Positions 31,201 through 40,200 of a stretch of 64,000 bases of DNA are shown piece after piece (the stretch's first letter is position 1; each line of letters opens with the position of its first letter). The DNA comes from Oopsacas minuta (taxonomy: Eukaryota; Porifera; Hexactinellida; Lyssacinosida; Leucopsacidae), in contig JAKMXF010000321.1 in assembly GCA_024704765.1 (NCBI GenBank), forward strand, positions 310,001-374,000, written 5' to 3'. Under the pieces are notes generated by a model. The model had not been told where the DNA came from and did not search any database. It was given only the letters and a program-made list of their open reading frames with translations. A program made the translations under genes and the position numbers.

Positions 31201-34200
31201 TGTGAGCAAATGCTTACATTCAATAAATATTTGTGTTCTTTTCAAGAATTGAATGTTATTATTACAAAACCTTATTTTGTTTTTGAGGTATAAATTATTA
31301 AAATACATTACATAATGCTTTAGAATATTACTAAATGATTTTATGGAGGCTTTCACTTTTCTGGAAAGAGCTCTGCAAAATTTGAAAGTAAGCATGTATG
31401 TGGAATGTGATAAATTTAGAGACAACTCCACAACCTCTGAGATAGGTGTTATAATATCTTGACCTAGCAAATTTGAGGGTATCGATTAGAATAACATTGC
31501 ACTATCAGAGTTTTCGCGAGCCGCGCAGCTCAAGCATACGAAGTGTGCTTGTAATAATGATCCACACAGTACCTCGTTAATAACACGGTAAAGTAAATTT
31601 TCTGATAATGTGAACAAACCACTGTATTAATTATTTCTGTGTATGAGATGTTGGATACAGTGAAACCTCGAATTTCGGTTAAGAAGAACATAATTTTACA
31701 CAATTTCAGTCCATAAAATGGCTATTCAAATGTTTTTACTCCGAATAAGGAGTACAAATCTCGACGGTCCCTTGGTGTATGTATTAACGAGATTCTATTG
31801 TATGTGTTTTAACATAAGCCATGTTATGGGTGATACCGATAATCGCTGTATAAGTATACCCTAGCAATCTCTATTTATTCTTGCCCCTTGAGATTATATC
31901 CAAATTAGCTGAAACACAGAGTTAACTGAATTATATTACAAACATGGCAATCTTCCCAATAAAATAATATACACTATTATGAATGGATAATTACTTAATT
32001 AATTCATTGCCAGCCTCCATTTCTGTGACTGAGTGGAGTATTAATCTGTACGAACCCTGATGTCTTAGTACGTCTACACCTCATAACAACATGTATTAAC
32101 AGGATAACTACCTGGACAACCAAAATATACAATAGGTGTGCAGATATTGCCCAATCACGTACACATATTATTAAATACGTGACTAGCCTAAAAACGTGTG
32201 CGTTGATGTCAAATCTGTGAATTTTACATCCGTATACTTCTTCCAGCCAGCATGGGTTCAATAGGATAGTTTCACCGAAGACATTAACGACAGTAAACGC
32301 GATCAGTGTCAGCACGATGAACTGTAGTAAACACACATTCCAAATAGTCAACCATTTGTATCTGATTGTTACTTTGTCGAAAACGGTGAATTCTCTGCTC
32401 TCCTGGCTCATAAAATATGTCATGTCAATTTTATACCTTTTCAACCGTTGCCATAGTAACCACGAATAGTATATATTCAGAATCATATGGAATTGTAAAA
32501 AAATCGTGAATGCCAATCTCCCCAACAGCACAGTACATTTGAATATATTCAAGATGAAAATAGTCGCCATTTCTATTGGGATATAACTAGAGAATAGCTT
32601 TATGAGATTATTGTTATGTTGAGGTTCATGGCTGTATGTCTGTATAAGTACGAGGTATATCATATTGAAGATGGTCATTTCGGTAACTGCTAAGACTTGC
32701 CATAGAGATTCAATGATAGAAACTTCAGGGTGATTATGGTTTAACTTAAAGCTAAGCCAGGTAGATTCTTGGATTCGACATTTCTGCGATAACGTATCGT
32801 TCGGATGCAGATAGGACTTTTCGGTTTCAGCTATGATTCCGTCAATAAAGACAAACAACAACATCAACACGTCAACAATTAAAAACAAGAAAATAAGTAC
32901 ATTCTTGAAGTATGTGTTTCTATGAGACATTATCACATCAAAATACTCACTGTTATACTTGTAGTAATCTTTGTAGAATATCCATGAACGATATGACATT
33001 TTAACCTTCCCAGACATATAAATGAGCCATCCTAAACTAACCGCGAAGACCAGAAATGCAGTTACTCCCAGCGGAAACCCAGTTCCATAAAGGAGTACGT
33101 CATGAAAGACATGACTTTGATTCATACTCTATTCCTGTAGTTATTAACACAAATGTTTTTTATACATTTGATAGTTATATTTATGCATATTGTTACCAAA
33201 AGAGACAATATTTCTGTTAGCAGAATAATCTTTCTTAGTAATCGTAAGCTGAAACCAACTATTTTGTATTCCACATTACCTAATAGTACATTGAACTGCA
33301 AAGTAATACTTTTGGGAATTATAGTTTTGTATATGATAGATTAGGGAATGCTTATTGTTTACACAGCCCTCTATATTGGTACATGTACCTAGCACCAAAT
33401 AGGCTTAAAGGTATTGGTTCTAGTTAATGGATGCGATAAGTACTAAAAGTACAACGAAGGGAAGTTAATATTCGTTCGAGTTTTAACGGATGTTGATTGT
33501 ATGTACTATATACCTGGAAAATAGCCTTCTAAACGAAATTTAGACCCAATATGTAAGTAATCTTTGCTACAAATCATGAGTGTGGCTGTCCTTATGGTAG
33601 GTTGAAGTAGTCCACCTATTTACCTTACTGCATATGAATTGCCTTGTTGCCATAGTTACTATTATGTTACCCCAATGGTACCACTGATAAGCCATAAACA
33701 ACACAATTTAATAATGATCATCAATAACAACAAAATTTTCACAAAATGTACTACTCAAGCTAGGAGCGGTTTTTTCAAATTTTCAGTACACAGTCTCATC
33801 CGTATGAATTTATCTAACCTCCTTCTCCTGACATGTTCTGTTACTACAAAATAGGCATTCAGAACTAGAACTGAAATCAAGAATACTATCGCTGTCATAT
33901 CCCTTAATATAATACAAGTAAACGTTACGTATCTGTAGTAATTCTCTGCTTCATGGCTGATTGATATCTTTGTCTCTATCGGGAAATGGCGAATGAACCA
34001 ACAATTATTGAGGACTATAGTGCCAATCCATACATTACAAACTATGTAAGCAAATTCTGCGAAAATAAACAGAAAACTAACGAGCAATAGAATAATTATG
34101 GCTGATTTGTATAATTTGAAGTTGTATACGTCATTATTTTTCTGTATAGTGTCGAGTTCATCTTTCATGTCTGCTTGATACCATTTTAGTTTTTTGTAGA

Positions 34201-37200
34201 GTTCCATAGCATATTTTAAAGTTAGCCACCAATAAATGAGAGCTAGTATCCCAAATATTAACTGGCCAGTCATAATCATGTCAGGAGAGGTGTCAAAACA
34301 TAATAACAATAAAGTTTGTGGCACCATAATTACAAGGAATGTCATCTTTTCTTTCTTGAGCGAATAGTCACGTTTTTTCTTGTAACTAGCTAGCGACTGT
34401 GTGTAGATACATGTAAAGTATCTTAGAATTGAAATGAAAATACAAAATTCTGCCAAGACAGCGCTCTGCCAAATTCCCTCAAAATATGAAGACGAATGCT
34501 CTCTTTCGAATACGATTGAAGCGAGCCAAGTTTCGTTTCTAATTTTGCAATTTTCAGTTTTCAAGTCAATTGTTAGGTTACTGGAACTGATTAAATAAGT
34601 TGCAGACTCTGCGAAAGAGGCGACACACATAATCATATCAGCTATTAGTAGGGTAGAAATCAACGCACTTTTGTGAAAAAATACTTTTCGTTTCAGACCT
34701 TCGTGTCCCTCGTAAATATTCACTCTCCATTGTTTGTAATTATTCTTCGCTTGTTTTATAAAGTATGACAACCAAATTAGCGAAATTAGAATTACCATCG
34801 GTCCTGCAATCATTTGCATTCCAATTTCTATAACATAACTGTAATGCAGTATATGCGCTAATACACCCATTGTAATTCAAAATACAGAAATTGCAAATTT
34901 ATGTATTTATAACCTTTCTCTTTGTAATTCTTTGCGACGTCGTCAATGAATTATCTACCTACTTACAATCTTTAAACCAGCAATTAATTTGCTAGCTATT
35001 GATTACCTCCTAATATCTAATATTAGCTAAGATAACTTTACATTCTCAAAGGTTTTCAATACGACTAATCCTATGAGAATAATGAGATCAAAAGTTTAAC
35101 TATATACCATGGACAATACTTGAATGTTCCTTCGGTAATACGAAGTGTTTGCAAGCAGCACACCGCAAAATGTGATTCTATCCTTGAAATCAACAAATAA
35201 ACTTACATATGGATTGTATTTCATTGATTACATATCCTTACTAATTTTGAATTCCGAATTCAAACAAGCATACCATAACCTTTCCTCGACACAGACAAAG
35301 ACAAAATTGAGAATTACAACTATTAATTCAGAAAAGATAATTTATACAATTCCTCTATAATTCCCGAGCAGAGGTGTTGAGGATTTGAAATGTGTTCTAT
35401 ACACTCTCCTCTTAGAATTAATCTTATTACAGATTAATAACATATTCATAATTATCAGTGTAATCATTAACAGGCAAATTGCTACTGTCAAGTTTGTGGT
35501 AACAACTAGTTGAAGTATTGAGTATATATCCTCAGCTTTTGAGCTTATATTCAATGGGAATTGTATTCTGAACGTCTTCTCGACCCAGCAGTTATTTAGA
35601 AGAATAGTACCGACAAATTCTTTAACAAGCTCATCGATTATTTTCGATATTAACAGATATTGGCCTATTATGAAAATCGGCTTTATGAATAATCTGTATT
35701 GTCGTATTTGCTGTGAATGTGTCCTCAAATCGACAACGTCTATTCCATCCGCATGCTCTAGATCCTGTTGCCTCATTTTTAATTGTACGTTCAATTTCTT
35801 AGCGTAATGCACGCCTGCAAAAAACGCTACAATTAACACAATCGAGTTCAAGATCCAATCGATTAGAATTGTCCAGGGTAAGAATGTTGTTATGGCAACG
35901 AGAAGAGCAGGTAGGAATGTTACAAACAACCATAACACCTGTTTTGCGCTGTAAGCAAACCTTTCTTTGAACTTGTAAACATTATTGAAATACAATAATA
36001 TCAATAAAAACAGCAAAGTCACGTATACCACCAACCCCTTTCTAACTGCCATAGCTGATGCGAATACCTTCTCATATCTCAAATGTAGATAACTGCCCCC
36101 GTATAAACTGCAGTTATTAACGTAGATTGTGTTATTTTTAGAATGAGCGAGGTTAAACGAGAGTTCCGTAATCATGCTCACTACACATAGGCTTTCTATT
36201 AGGAGGTAAAAGGAAAATAATATACTTTTGAAAAATCGGTTTTTGTAGTTCAAAAGTCTCACTTCGCTCTCAGCATCACTTGGCCTTTGCTTTATATTAT
36301 TGATATCAGTTAATGTTGTCTTTAATTTAAGGAAGAAATGTATGATCCAAGAAACGGAAATCAACAAAAACAAGCAAAATATGCTTATAGTTACGTAACT
36401 AAATGCTTTGTAAACAACAAGAAGAATCATTTTTATTTCCAATGAATAGTTTTGAATATTTTTATACTATTCTTTAGATTACCTGTCATCTGTGTAATGC
36501 AATTTATCGGGGAAAAGAATTTGATAATTTTTCTGATTTTGTGAAGCTCATTTCTACTTTTATGGTAGTGTGATTACCTAAATCTACCTGCTATTCATCT
36601 TTGATAAGAATTCTTAAATACCTTTCCTTACAATATGATTATTTGTGATATTATATCCCTTCGTAAGTAGAATAATCTAATATTTTGATTATTTCTGAGT
36701 CATTCACAGCAATAATTGTCTAACATAGTTTCTTTCAATGATTGTTAAGCAAACTGAGTTAACTGTAAATTCCTATATTATAATTCTGTGTGTTGAAATC
36801 TTACGGCCTTGATTGTGCACTTTGTCGCCAATTTATTCCAAATTGTAATTCTATTATTTACCGAATACTTCTGGGAAATTGTGTGATTTTAGGACGTCGA
36901 AAAGGTGCTAAAATCTCGTTTTTGGTGCGGGAATTGGTTAAAACGAAGTGGTGCTCCTTTTCATTACAAATGTAACACTTCTCCCGTAATCGGTTAATAG
37001 AATTATTTAATTAAGATCCTAAGGAGCGCATTATCTCCAAAGCTCTAACAATTATCCTCATTTAACAATTTAATATATTTTTACTAAGCACATTTCGCAT
37101 TTTTGAGCTTTGCGGCTTGCGAACACTTGTACATTCAATTTACCCAAAACATTTGTCACCTTTCTCAGAAAGATTGAGAGAAATCGCTTAGTATTGCGAG

Positions 37201-40200
37201 TTATTCTTAGCCTTATCATTCCGCGTACATACATGCTGAATTTCAAGTTTACCAGTCTTTCAATTAATTCAGTATGCGCCTCGACTTCAATCAGGTTTTC
37301 TAAACCTGATTGAAGTTCAGTGACATGTGTATACTTTCAGAATTTGCATTATGTCTCAAAACTCAAATATCACATTTTGATTCTAATACAGCCAATGGAC
37401 CATTTTACCTATTTTCTAATTAGATATACGCGCTCATTTCTATATCCGTGTTTGTTATACAGGTAATTGATATGTAAACTAATAAGTAATATATCCACAA
37501 TTAACGTGATAGCATCTTAAGACTTATTCAATTGGGAAATATACTATTGCCTTACAGGTATATTCTATGATTACAGATTATGTGTAATCTATATTACATA
37601 ATTATGAAAATTTATACAAAACATTATCAAATATATTATTTATACAATTCAGATATTAACAAAGGTGTGAAGTTATGTATTACAATTGTTATTTGCAATT
37701 TGTATGAACTATTCCAGCATTTTAACCTCATACTTTTCCTATTTATAAGGTTAGAAAGATTTTCTAGGGAAATTTAAATGTGATTTGTCCCTTTGATTTA
37801 TACTTTAGGCTTACAACCTTGAAACTTATTTAAATAGATGTATGTAACACAATCTGTTATATAAGAAATTTGATCAACAATGGATTCTAATTCTACACAC
37901 CATTTCCCTGTAATCTCTAACTATCATTTCACAAGTGTCTTGCTACGTATTTTATTGACAATTAACATTTTCGTTATTTTCATATGGATCACGTATTTAT
38001 TCAAATTGCTGGTGATTCAAATCGTTCGCTATTTCAAGATTGCAAAGTCGAATTTTCCAGGTTCTAATGATTATGAGGAACAGTATAGAGTAAAGGTAGA
38101 TATTTTAAAATACAGTTTTGTAATAGGATGTTTTACTTGCGAGCTATTTAGCGAAATGTTCGGGTTTTCGGCAGGAGAAGTTGTGAGAGCCTATCCCATA
38201 ACAGGCTTCACACCCTTTCGTCTCTCTAACTCATGTGAATTGCTGCCAGTCGGCTGGCTATATAGACTCTACCAATTTCCAATCGCTTACCGGATATTTC
38301 ATGCCCTTTGGTGCTGCTTCACGATTCTAGCAATTTCCCTCTTTTTGTGGTTGTTTCATATTTTGACGAAAGTATATCGGAAATCTCTGAACCAAATCAG
38401 ATACGTTTTTCCAATAATCATCCTGACGTTGTCTGTCCTTATAAATTTCATTCTGTCAGTTGTGCTTCAAACTGTTGTGTTTGGTAACATTCTATACTGC
38501 CTTTTCGTTGTCATGCTGTATATAGCTGTTATAATAGAAGTGAGACGTTTTGGTCGAGTTTTGGAAGAAATCCGAAATGGATCAATCTTAAATGTTGAGA
38601 ACAGTTTTGAAAAGGAATATTATATGATTAAACTCTCTCACGACAAGCGGACAATCAGAAAATACGGAACAGTAGTTAGTCTAATCCTATTCTTACTGGG
38701 TCTTGATTTATTCTCTCAATCCATATACATCATTTTCAATGTATTCATATATTCAATACTGATTAATCCGTGTTGGTTCAAGCATGTGTATGGAATACCT
38801 CTCAATTTCCAACTCACCTCGCATACGATAGATAACTTAGAGCTATCAGCTGATTACCTAATACTCTTCCGGGATATCATGTCAGGGTGCTACTTCTTCG
38901 GATTTATTTGTTTTAATACCGGAATGTTAATAATACCAATTATGCATTCTGTGTTCAAAAAACTAAGCAAAACAAGAGAAATTGAAGTAAATGATTTGAA
39001 GGAAAAGTTGTTACAATAATTTCAATGCTATGCTGTTCGTTATTAATATTACTTACATTATAATATGCTAATTTTCCTTTAAGAATATATACAAATATTT
39101 TATTCATAAATATCCATTGAGAGCAAGTCTATTATGATAATTCTAAGATTTTAATTATTTGTTTACTTTATATTCATAAAAACAACATTAAACTTACATA
39201 TGATGAAGTTTAAGATGTGAAGTTTGGGTACAAACATACATACAAGCAACAATTGAATTTAATAATTCGTATAGTAATAATAATTATACAAGTAAAGGTT
39301 GTTTGAGTTGAGGTTTGTACAGACATCTACACACTTTAGAAGTTCTAATTTCTATCAAAATTCTGTCATAAACGATCGAACAGAAATACAAAACACTCAA
39401 CACACTCAAATACCCAATCACCAGTAATCCAGTAACTGTTCTAATCATCCACACTATATAGCAAGCTTTGTAGAAGATCTCTTTATCAAATTCAAGATTA
39501 GAGATTTGTAAATTGAAATTATAGTTTATCCAACAGCTGTTTAGTAAAAATGTTTGTAATACTAGAACTATAGTGAAGTATAGGAAACAACTTAGTATGT
39601 ATGCTTGGAAGAAAACGGATAACACTAACTGTGCTTTTCTCATTTGGATGCACTTTTTATGGTATTTTAGAGGGAAATCGTGTTCATTTGAGTATTCAAA
39701 ATCTTTAATTTGCCATGTAATCAGCATGAAGAGTCTCTTAAAATCTCTCAAACAGTGTACTATTAAGAATTGTATGATGAAAAGCGAGAATCCAAATCCT
39801 ATTGCAAATGATTGACTGAAGGAGCAAAGTATTAATACGATGGGTAACGTAATGCATAGAAATAGTTTAGAAAATATTTGTTTTTGACGTAATTTCTCTT
39901 TCATAAATGCAGCTTTTAGGTGTAGAACAGTCAATCGTATCAAAATGAGCTCAAATATGTATAATGTCTGTCTTAAACCTTCTAAAAGCCAATTCACATA
40001 GCTCACCTTTTCAAAATCATACAACCAACTATTTTTATCCAATTCACAGTTCGGGGCAATCGTCAAATTAGCCTTATTAGACTTCCAAACAGTTGCGAAC
40101 AGGTTCTGTATTGTGAACACGGTAAGGCTATTCCCTACCTCAACTAATACGATTGATAGCAGCAATATATTCCTTATTAGAGCAGTCTTGCTATTAATGT

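Noticed and set aside
31171-31470. 99-codon minus-strand frame between 7TM genes 3 and 4
   Set aside because: No helices, Cys motifs or TATA box like its neighbours, and AT-rich low-complexity composition.
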